Shown one piece after another: positions 56,812 to 64,000 of a stretch of 64,000 nucleotides of DNA (position 1 is its first letter; each line of letters starts with the position of its first letter). The stretch spans positions 2,166,839 through 2,230,838 of the forward strand of contig NW_008705564.1 in assembly GCF_000186865.1 (NCBI RefSeq), given 5' to 3'. Below the pieces are notes generated by a model. The model was given only the letters and a program-made list of their open reading frames with translations, did no database searches and was not told the origin of the DNA. Position numbers and translations under genes: made by a program. This DNA comes from Aureococcus anophagefferens. Taxonomy: Eukaryota > Sar > Pelagophyceae > Pelagomonadales > Pelagomonadaceae.

Positions 56812-57515
56812 CTAGGAGGGGATCTGCGGCGTGCGGTTCTCGTCGTTGGCGTCGTACTCGCCGTCGAGGGACGCGCGGCAGCTCTTCGTCGACGCGCCGA
56901 TGGCCTCGCGGGCCGCGATCTCCTCGGCGATCTCGACGTCGGAGAAGCGCGAGCCCGGCGGCGGCGGCGGCTGGTCGGCCTTGGCGGCCGCGGGCGGCGC
57001 GGGCGGCGCGTCGGCGGCCGCGGGGGCCCGGGGCGCGGCGACGCGCCAGGGCCGGTCGTAGTCGCCGCGCTTGCGCTCGGCGTCGGCGTCGTTTGCCGCG
57101 GCCGCGCGCGGCGCCAATTGCGCGTTGACCTGCCACGGCTTCGCGTAGTTGCGCTCGACGACGTCCCGGAGCGCGCGCGGGTCGCCCGGCGGCCCCGCGT
57201 CCGGCGGCGGGAGGCCCCGGTCGCGGCGCACGGCGGCGACGACGGTCATGAGGTCGCCCATCTTGAGGTCGAGGTCGTCGAGGCCCGCGGCGTCGCCGGG
57301 CGGCCGCGGCGGCGCCGGCGGCGGCGCCGCCGCGGCGAGGAGCTCGGGCACGGCGTTGCGCTGGCGCGCGCGGCGGCTCTCGTACTCGCGCTGGGCCAGG
57401 GACAGGGGCGGCGAGCCGTCCGGCGGCGGCAGCGGGTGCGGGTGGTTCGCGCCGATGGCGACGACGGCCTTGGGCGGCGCGTCGTCGCCGTCGCCCGCGA
57501 CGACGACGACGGGCC

Positions 57516-57550
<35 letters not shown>

Positions 57551-60160
57551 GCCGCGGCGACGTCGTCGGCCGCGGGCTCCGACCGCGGCGAGAAGGCCTC
57601 GCCGACGATGGAGTGCACGCCGGCCATGAGCGCGTTGAGCGTCTCGGACTGGCGCTGCTTCTCGAGCGTCTGGCGCTGCTTGTACTTGACGCGCTCGCCG
57701 TTGAGCCAGGACCGGTGGGCGGCCTTGTCCTGGGCCCTGCGCTCCGCGACGGCGGACCGCGCGTCGCGCTCGGCCGCGCGCGCGCGCGCGGCCTCGTCCG
57801 CGAGGCGGTCGAGCACGGCCACGGCGTCCTCGAGGGTGTCGACGTGGGCGAAGCCGTCCGTCGACGGCCGCCGGGCGTCGTCCGGGGCGTCGCCGCCGCG
57901 CGCGCGGTCCGCGCGGCGCTCGAGCTCGACCTCGAGCCACGCGGGCATCGCGTCGGGGTCCTCGGGGACGAGCGCCTTGCCCGCGCGGGGCCGCGACGCG
58001 CCGGGCCCCGGCGACCGCGACCGCTTGGCCTGGGTCGGCTTCGCCGCGGCGCTGTAGGCGATGGTCGCGTTCTGCCGCGCGCGGCGCAGCGCGGCGCGCG
58101 CCTCCGCGAGCTGGCGCGCCTGCGTCTGCTCCTGGCGCGCGAAGCGCTGGACGAGCTTCGTCTTCTCGCCCTTGACGCGGTCGTTGTCGCGCTGGAGGCG
58201 CTTCGCCTCGCGCTTCCAGGACCGCGACTCCTTGGCGTGGTCCGCGTCCTTGCGCTGGAGCCGGCGCTGGAGCTCGCCGCGGCGTTTCCGGGCCTCCTCG
58301 ACCTCCGCGCGGAGCGCGCGCGCGTCGCGCTCCGCGCGGTCCTTGAGCTGCGCGCAGCGCTGGACCTCGCCCGTGGCCTTCCTGGCCTCGCCGCGGAGCC
58401 GCGCGATGTGGAGCTCGAGCTTGCGCGCCTTCTCGCGGAGCACGCGCGTCGCGGCCTCGGACTCCGTCGACCGCGTCCGCTCCGCGAGGTCGCGGCGCTC
58501 GATTTCGAGGGCCGCGACCTCGGCCTCGAGCTTCTCGATGGCCCGTTCGTAGTGCTGCTTGAGGCTGTCCATGCACTTCTCCTCGAGCGCGAGCGTCGCG
58601 AGCTTGCGCTCCTGCTCGAGCTCGTCGTCGTCGTCGTCGGACTCGCCGTCGGACTCGTCGCTGTCCGGCGGGCGCCGCGCTGCCTGGAGCACGTGGCCCT
58701 CGTCGTCGAGCGGCAGGTGCTCGCCCGTCGCGCGCCGCGCCTCGTCCTCCGCGAGGACGAGCGCGACGTCGTCGTCGACGGGGAGCGCCGCCTCCGCGGC
58801 CTCGCGCGCCTCGGGCGGGATGGCGAGCCGCAGCACGCCGCAGCGCCGGTCCAGGGCCGCGTTCTTCTTGCCGAGCTCGCCGATGGTCCGCTGGAACTCG
58901 GACCGCTCGCGGCGCCACCGCTTCTGGTCGCGCTCGTGGACCTTGAGGATCGCCGCGAGCTTCTCGCGCTCGACGGCGACCGCGGCCTCGTCGGCGGCCG
59001 CCGGGCCCGCGCGCGCCGAAACCTCCGCCCGGGCCCGCAGGAGCCGCGCCTCGGCGCGCAGCGCCTCGAGCTCCGCGCGCTCCGCGGCGCGCAGCCGCTC
59101 GGCCTTGGGGTCGACGACGACGTGGATGCCCGCGACGTTCTTCACGAGCGTCGCGCGGTCGGCCCAGCGCAGCGTGTTCAGGCTCTCGTCGGCGTCGAAC
59201 GCGTTCGGGCGACACGCACGCGATCATCGTCGTGTGCGCGGTGCCGCCGAGCGAGTCGCTCAGGAGCCGCGTGAGCGCGCTGTCGCGGTAGGGCACGTGG
59301 CCGTCGCGGCCGCCGCCGCCTTTGCCCTGGAGCTCGACGAGCCGCGCGATGACGTTGCCCAGCGCGAGCAGGCTCGAGTTGATCTGGATGCCCTCGCGGA
59401 GCCGGTCGCCCGTCGCGCCCGTGCGCTTCGCGCGCTCGCTGCCCGCGAGGTCGACGAGGTGGAGCTTGGAGCACGTCTTCGACGACGCGCCGTCGGCCGA
59501 CGCGCCGACCTCGACCCGGAAGCTCAGGATCATGTGGCTCCGCGACGAGTGCTCGTTCATGTTCGTCGAGCCCGTCGCGCGGCGCCGCATGCCGTCGCGG
59601 GTCAGCGCGTAGACGGCGTCGGCGCTCTCGACGACGCGCTCGCTCAGGCCCGCGATGCGCACGCCGCCGCCCTCGGCCGCGTCCTGGACCTTGAGCGCGC
59701 CGCCGCCCCGGTCCGCGAGCAGGTCCCGGACCTCCTCGTTGTAGACCTCGCAGAGGCTCAGCACGACGCCGCAGTCGCGGTCGCCGGCCGCGAGCAGCGC
59801 CGCGCGCCGCGCCATGATGTCGACGACGGCGCGCGGCACGACGCCGTCGGGCTCGTCCCCGAAGGCCGTGCCCATCGTGTACGTCTTCCCGCTGCCCGTC
59901 TGCCCGTACGCGAGCACCGTCGCGTTGTAGCCGTCGAAGAGCTGCGCGACGAGCGGCTTCGTCGTCACGTCGTACATGGCGTCGTGGCGCCCGGTGCCGC
60001 CGACGGCGCCGCCGGGGCCGTACTTGTGGGTCTTGTCACCAATCTTAATCGAACCACCGGCCTCGTCGATTTTGGACACGTCGAGCGCGCCATCCTCGTG
60101 GCCGAGCAACGGCCGGCACCGCACCACCACCTTCACGCAGGTCTCCGTGCCGGCGGTCAT
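56812..60160 (-). CDS. Kinesin motor protein (kinesin-4/KIF21-like), one frameshift
   Basis: ATG 60160 leftward, ~1115 residues after one correction. Motor motifs: VKVVVRCRPLLG, P-loop GQTGSGKTYTMG, switch I NEHSSRSHM, switch II VDLAGSERAKRTGATG, LLALGNVIARLVELQGKGG and VPYRDSALTRLLSDSLGG. Near 59205-59212 the frame must shift by one base, after IACVSP, to continue as NAFDADESLNTLRWADRA, which is clearly kinesin. A neck and long coiled coil follow (residues ~350-700), then Pro-rich and disordered regions to TAG 56812. The coiled-coil layout and SLNTLRWADRA suggest the chromokinesin or KIF21 type, uncertain. The frameshift may be a sequencing error. Confidence 0.85.
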
Positions 60161-60179
60161 GGTTTAGAAGTCGCGTGAG

Positions 60180-60295
60180 TGGCGTCGAGTCTCGCGTCTA
60201 CAGGACGTGTGGGCGGCGTCGAGTCGACGCGTGGGCGGCGTTGGCGGCGTCGAGTCGACGCGTGGGCGGCGTCGAGTCTCGCGGGGTGGGTCTCA
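60180..60295. repeat. Minisatellite upstream of the kinesin
   Basis: Four to five imperfect copies of GGCGTCGAGTCGACGCGTGG with spacers of GGC type. Non-coding, in the 5' region of the kinesin gene. Confidence 0.85.
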
Positions 60296-60432
60296 CTCCT
60301 TCAGCGCACCGTCGACGCGCGGCGCGGCGTCCCGTCGGGCGCGTCGTTGCCAACAGCCGAACGAGGGTGCAACGAACTCGAGATGCCGTCGAATGTGTCG
60401 TCAAGACGGGCCTTAACGCCATTTGCGAAGCG

Positions 60433-61956
60433 CTACCCCTCCTTCGTGTCCTCGTCGCCCTTGGCCGGGGCCGCGCGCGCCGCCGCGGGCGCCGCGTCGC
60501 CGGCCTCGAGCGCGCAGGCCGCCGCGGCCGCGAGGAGGAAGCCCGAGAGGAGCCAGATGGCGCCGAACTCGTAGTCGTGGCGCGCCCTGTAGGTGCCCGA
60601 GTCGGCGCTCGGCAGCGTGAGGTCGTAGACGAGGAGGTAGAGGCCGAGCGCGACGACGGAGCCGAGCGTCGTGATCGCGAAGAGCGCGCCCTGCAGGTGG
60701 CCCTGGTTCGCGTGGGCCTCGTCGGGCGTGAGCAGCGCCGTGATGGACGGGTAGACGCCCCAGCCGAAGGACGCCAGCGGCACGATGGCCACGGCCGCCG
60801 TCGAATCCGGCACGAGGCCCTCGAGCACCGAGCCCGCGGCCGACGCCGCGAGCAGGAGCGCGATGGACTTGGCGTACTTCAGCCGCGACGGGAAGAGCAC
60901 GCGCGTGCCCAGGAACGCGCCGACGGCCGGCGCGACCGTGACGATCATGAGGTAGCCCGTCGTGATGCCCACGTCCCAGTCGAACTTGCGCTCGCCCCAG
61001 AAGAGGCAGAGGTCGAAGATGCCCGTGAGCACCAAATAGATCATGAAGTACGCGGCCGTGAGCAGCGCGCTCCGCCGGTCGCGGAGCAGCATGGGCACGG
61101 CGCGCGCCTGGATCTTGACGCCCTCGCGCGCGCACCGCCACGCGTCCTCGAGCGTGTCGAGCGACGCGCCGTCGGACGTCTCCGGCTTCGTCTCGACGAG
61201 GTAGAAATACGCGTAGGCGATCGCCGGCCACACCGCGAGCCCGCAGCTCATCATCGCGAGCCAGTTCGGCAGCAGCGTCCAGACGACGTAGCCCAGCCCG
61301 TAGCCGAAGAGCGACCCCGCGCCGCCGACGCACCAGAGCATCGTCATCGCCGCGGCCAACTCCTGCCGCACGTCGTCGTCGAGCGACGCCGCGGACCGCG
61401 CGGGCATCACCAAGTACCGGAAGGCCCGCGCGACCCCCCAGTCGTCCGGCGACCCCGGCGGCGCGCCGTAGGTGACGCAATCGACGACGATCGCGTTGCA
61501 CACGGCCCACGTGCAGTCGATCGAGCCCTGGAGCCCGCCGACGGCGACCCACCACCAGCCCACGGGGTACGCGTAGGTGACCATGCACGCCGAGCCGCCG
61601 ACGGCGCCCATGAGGAGCAGCTGCCGCCGGCCCGCCCTGTCCGACATGGCGCCCCAGACGGGCGTCGTCAAAAACTGGCACAAGGCGTACGCGATCCACT
61701 CGCCCGTCGCGTAGTTCGCGGCGACGCCGCTGCTGTAGCCGCCGACGTCCTGCAGGTAGTACGTGTAACAAATGTTCCAGATGCCCCAGCCCGCGGACCC
61801 CCAGAACTGGTACATGTAGACGCTCGCGCGGGCGCCGCGCAGCGCCTCGCGCCGCGCCGCGCCGCCCTCGAGCGACGCCTGGTAGGACTCGGCGACGGAC
61901 ACGCTCCGGTCCAGCGCCGCCGGGGGCGGGGGCACGAGCTTCGACGTCTCGTCCAT
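60433..61956 (-). CDS. MFS transporter
   Basis: ATG 61956 to TAG 60433, 507 residues. Twelve hydrophobic segments, with MFS motif A WGAMSDRAGRRQLLLMG between helices 2 and 3, and YMYQFWGSAGWGIWNICYTYYLQ in helix 1. Substrate group is not evident. The tail is Ala-rich and charged (GDEDTKEG). It is divergent to the sulfotransferase gene with a 147-bp spacer. Confidence 0.78.
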   Translation of the reverse strand: MDETSKLVPPPPAALDRSVSVAESYQASLEGGAARREALRGARASVYMYQFWGSAGWGIWNICYTYYLQDVGGYSSGVAANYATGEWIAYALCQFLTTPVWGAMSDRAGRRQLLLMGAVGGSACMVTYAYPVGWWWVAVGGLQGSIDCTWAVCNAIVVDCVTYGAPPGSPDDWGVARAFRYLVMPARSAASLDDDVRQELAAAMTMLWCVGGAGSLFGYGLGYVVWTLLPNWLAMMSCGLAVWPAIAYAYFYLVETKPETSDGASLDTLEDAWRCAREGVKIQARAVPMLLRDRRSALLTAAYFMIYLVLTGIFDLCLFWGERKFDWDVGITTGYLMIVTVAPAVGAFLGTRVLFPSRLKYAKSIALLLAASAAGSVLEGLVPDSTAAVAIVPLASFGWGVYPSITALLTPDEAHANQGHLQGALFAITTLGSVVALGLYLLVYDLTLPSADSGTYRARHDYEFGAIWLLSGFLLAAAAACALEAGDAAPAAARAAPAKGDEDTKEG

Positions 61957-62103
61957 GGTGTTTTTTTTTAAGCGGCGCAATCACATCGTCATGTGCATCG
62001 TCGAAAGTGCTGCTCCTCCGCTGCACGTTGGACTATTGAAGGGGATGCGCGCCCGACTGCGTCCGTCCGTTGCCCGTGTTGAAGTGGGGGCAGCCCTTGG
62101 TCG

Positions 62104-62958
62104 ATGGAGCTCCTCGGGCGCCTCGCCGTGCGCTTCTGGGCCACCTTCGCGCGCGCGCCGCCGCGAACGGCCCATTTCCGCGTTATCGGCGCCGGCCTGC
62201 CGCGGACGGGCACGTCGTCGCAGCAGGCGGCGCTCCAGCACCTGCTCGGCGTCGACGTCTGGCACTTCGAGTCCTGCGTCTTCAACAACGCCCAGCACGC
62301 GGGCTGGCAGGCGCTGAGCAGGGCGCGGAACGACACGCTTTTGCGGTCGCTCGTGGCCGGCTTCGGCGGCGCCTGCGACGGCCCGGCCGCGTTCCACTTC
62401 GAGGCGCTCATGGACGTCTTCCCCGACGCCAAGGTCGTCCTCTCGCTCCACCCCGGCGGCTCCGCGGGCTGGTACGCGTCGACGATGGCGAGCATCTACG
62501 ACCTGCAAGTCAACGCGCTCTCCAAGCTCCGCATCGGCCGCGTGCCGCCGTTCCGGGGCATGCGGGAGACGGGCATGGCGACCTACGTCGACTGCGACGC
62601 GTCCGTCGCGCTGAACCAGCGGCGCTTCTGCCTCAGCCGGTCGGACTGGCTCGACGAGGCCGGGAGCCGCGCGGCCTACGACGCCTGGGCCGACCACGTG
62701 CGCGCCGTCGTGCCGCGCGACAGGCTGCTGGAGTTCACCGTCGCCGACGGGTGGGCGCCGCTCTGCGCCTTCTTGGGGGTTCCGGAACCGGAGGGCACGC
62801 CGTTCCCGAACATGAACGACCGGAAGAAGATGCGGGCCTTCGTGCTCTTTCTGTACGTCCTCAACTACGGCGGCGCCGCGATCGCGCTGGGCGGCGGCGG
62901 GCTCTACGCATTTTATCAACGCCGCCGCCGAGTCCGACGACGACTAAAAAGCAACTAG
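62104..62958 (+). CDS. Sulfotransferase-family protein with C-terminal membrane anchor
   Basis: ATG 62104 to TAG 62958, 284 residues. VIGAGLPRTGTSSQQAALQHLLG matches the 5' PAPS-binding loop (P-R-T-G-T-S-S) of the sulfotransferase_4-type family, followed by GVDVWHFESCVFNNAQHAGWQ. FPDAKVVLSLHPGGSAGWYAST matches the 3' PAPS region, and the C-terminal helix (VLFLYVLNYGGAAIALGGGGLYAFY) precedes a basic tail. Sulfotransferases move sulfate from PAPS to an acceptor; acceptor unknown. Its stop overlaps that of the convergent glycosyltransferase gene. Confidence 0.78.
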   Translation: MELLGRLAVRFWATFARAPPRTAHFRVIGAGLPRTGTSSQQAALQHLLGVDVWHFESCVFNNAQHAGWQALSRARNDTLLRSLVAGFGGACDGPAAFHFEALMDVFPDAKVVLSLHPGGSAGWYASTMASIYDLQVNALSKLRIGRVPPFRGMRETGMATYVDCDASVALNQRRFCLSRSDWLDEAGSRAAYDAWADHVRAVVPRDRLLEFTVADGWAPLCAFLGVPEPEGTPFPNMNDRKKMRAFVLFLYVLNYGGAAIALGGGGLYAFYQRRRRVRRRLKSN

Positions 62959-64000
62959 AGGTCCCCCCGCCGCGGCGATCGGGCGTCGAGCAGGGCCTCG
63001 ATGCGGACGAGGTGCGCGTTGACCTGCGCCGCGAGCTCCGCGGGCGAAAACCGGGCGACCATGTCCGCGCGCGCCTTCGCGCCGAGCGCGCGCCGCTCCG
63101 CCGGGTCGGCCTTGGCGCGGCGCAGGATCGCCGCGAGGTGCGCCGCGTCGGGCTCGGCCCACCGGTGGCTCGCGAAGGGCCCGTCGCCGACGGCGACGAG
63201 GCCCGCGACGCGGATCGGGTAGCCGTTGGACTCGTCGAGGTAGGCCGTCGGCCCGGACCAGGCCGTCGCCGCGACGGCGGCGCCACAGGCCATGGCCTCG
63301 ACGTGGGGCCGGCCCCAGCCCTCGCCGCGCGTCGGCAGCGCGACGACGTCCGCGCGCCGGTAGAGCCGCGGCAGGTCCGCCTCCGGGAGCTTCGAGAGGA
63401 CGACGATCTCCGCGAGCGCCGCGAGGCCCGCGGGCTCGCCGAGCGTCTCGACGACGAACGTCTCGAGGGTCGCCTCGAAGTCGTCGCCGCCGTGGTAGGC
63501 GTTCGTGAGGAGCACGAGGACCGCGCCGTCGCCCCGCGCGAAGGCGTCGGCCCAGGCCCGGAGCAGCACGTCCCAGCCCTTGCGCTTCTCCCACTTGAAG
63601 ACGCTCACGACGACGAACGCGTCGTCGGCGACGCCGGGCAGCGCGTAGCGGTCGTCGGACGGCGAGAACCGGAGCGTGTCCACGGGCTCGCCGACGACCT
63701 GGAGGTTCCGGACGCCCGCGGCCTCGAAGATCTCGCGGTGGAACTCCGTGGGCACCTACCACGTGCGACGGGGTCGGATGTCTTCGCATCTTCGGGCGAC
63801 ATTCGCGCGAAAAGACGCGCCCGTCGCTCGACGCCGGCGGGCGCCCAGACCTCGTCGACGGCGTTCAGCCGCTCCGGCCAGCCGTCGGGCAGCCGGTCCG
63901 TCTCGAACATGGTGCGCCCGATCGTGTAGGGCGCGCCGAGGCGCGACCGCCGCGGGCACGCGGAGCTCTGCCACGCGGGGCCGTCGAGGACGTGCCACGC
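62955..64000 (-). CDS. GT4-type glycosyltransferase, 5'-partial at window edge
   Basis: Exons 64000(partial)-63833 and 63755-62955. The N-terminal visible part has YTIGRTMFETDRLPDGWPERLNAVDEVW. After the intron come VPTEFHREIFEAAGV, VGEPVDTLRF, VVVSVFKWEKRKGWDVLLRAW, VVLSKLPEADLPRLYRRADVVALPTRGEGWGRPHVEAMACGAAV and ARADMVARFSPAELAAQV. These are GT group 1 (GT-B fold) landmarks with the E-x7-E retaining motif near GEGWGRPHVEAMA. The nucleotide-sugar donor is unknown. The intron (63832-63756, 77 bp) is probably a family F introner. Confidence 0.85.
63756..63836 (-). mobile_element. Introner, probable diverged family F copy 5
   Basis: 81 bp with start CGGC|GTCGAGCGACGGG and end CACGTGGTAG; imperfect flanks GCGCCCGC and GTGCCCAC (6 of 8). 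Length and termini fit family F. An alternative GC donor at the left edge would give the native-looking DEVWVPTEFH junction. Both readings keep the frame. Confidence 0.6.

Noticed and set aside
56717..59180. The long frame continuing past the kinesin motor in the motor's own reading frame
   Set aside because: After the frameshift it turns into Arg-rich shadow sequence. The true continuation with coiled coil is one base over.
1..64000. Bacterial or organellar origin of the window
   Set aside because: Spliceosomal introns with matching phases, Mediator, Sec61 beta, kinesin and plastid-type leaders all indicate nuclear eukaryotic DNA.

Overview
This window is nuclear DNA from a GC-rich, intron-bearing eukaryotic alga. 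Its best match is a photosynthetic stramenopile of the pelagophyte type (Aureococcus-like), by inference. The evidence is eukaryotic gene content (Mediator subunit 8, Sec61 beta, a kinesin, glucosidase II beta, an XRN-type nuclease), frame-consistent spliceosomal introns, N-termini of the bipartite plastid-targeting kind with a Phe just after the signal peptide (ANAFAPP at 10438, AHAFRP at 44673), and above all many short transposon-like introns (introners) of the sort described from Aureococcus. I see no rRNA, CRISPR array, virus or bacterial operon. One assembly gap lies at 25631-25908.

Layout. 1-8.2 kb: ankyrin protein (partial), vWA protein with two introners, an unknown protein ending in a PIP-box-like tail, a VOC-like protein, an unknown protein, and an FKBP. 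8.2-15.5 kb: glucosidase II beta, a plastid-targeted protein, a glutamine-synthetase-family enzyme, a DUF2358 protein, Med8, and a small acylatable protein. 15.7-24.8 kb: a glutamate-receptor-like channel, a Cys-rich secreted peptide, a DUF938 methyltransferase, a secreted glycoside-hydrolase-like protein, the ER pair DNAJC25-like/Sec61 beta, and a MIT-AAA ATPase. 25.1-27.5 kb: a PX protein and an unknown protein on either side of the gap, then a fatty-acid-hydroxylase-like gene. 27.3-30.4 kb: an unknown membrane-protein gene split by two ~755-bp inverted transposon copies that behave as introns, plus one short introner. 30.5-32.2 kb: no convincing gene. 32.2-40.9 kb: rhomboid, XRN-like nuclease, beta-repeat membrane protein, and a divergent EF-hand/kinase pair that are both candidate N-myristoyl proteins. 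41-48.3 kb: rhodanese remnant, a 333-bp MITE, a frameshifted membrane protein, an Hsp70-like/METTL21-like fusion, a DUF3429 protein, an unknown type II membrane protein, and an MFS carrier. 48.4-64 kb: flavoprotein, PQ-loop protein, a JmjC protein with four introner introns, a helical-repeat protein, a prolyl-4-hydroxylase/Sel1 fusion, a kinesin, an MFS carrier, a sulfotransferase, and a glycosyltransferase (partial).

The most striking system is the introners. I recognise at least 18 intron-forming insertions in six related or convergent families (called A-F here) plus one non-spliceable relative. Nearly all are flanked by 8-bp target-site duplications. In families A-D and F the splice donor lies exactly 4 nt inside the element, so each insertion adds 8+4=12 nt (four codons) to the mRNA. 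In the long family E the donor lies 1 nt inside, so each adds 9 nt (three codons). Every insertion is therefore frame-neutral in any phase. Families A, B and E have near-palindromic ends and splice in either orientation. Many introns, both introner and ordinary, appear to use GC-AG.

Genes are tightly packed and mostly arranged as divergent pairs with 65-340 bp spacers and convergent tails that abut or overlap. Shared themes are the ER/secretory pathway (glucosidase II beta, DNAJC25-like, Sec61 beta, P4H), membrane transport (two MFS, PQ-loop, iGluR-like) and methylation (DUF938, METTL21-like). All functions are read by eye from motifs. No database search was possible.
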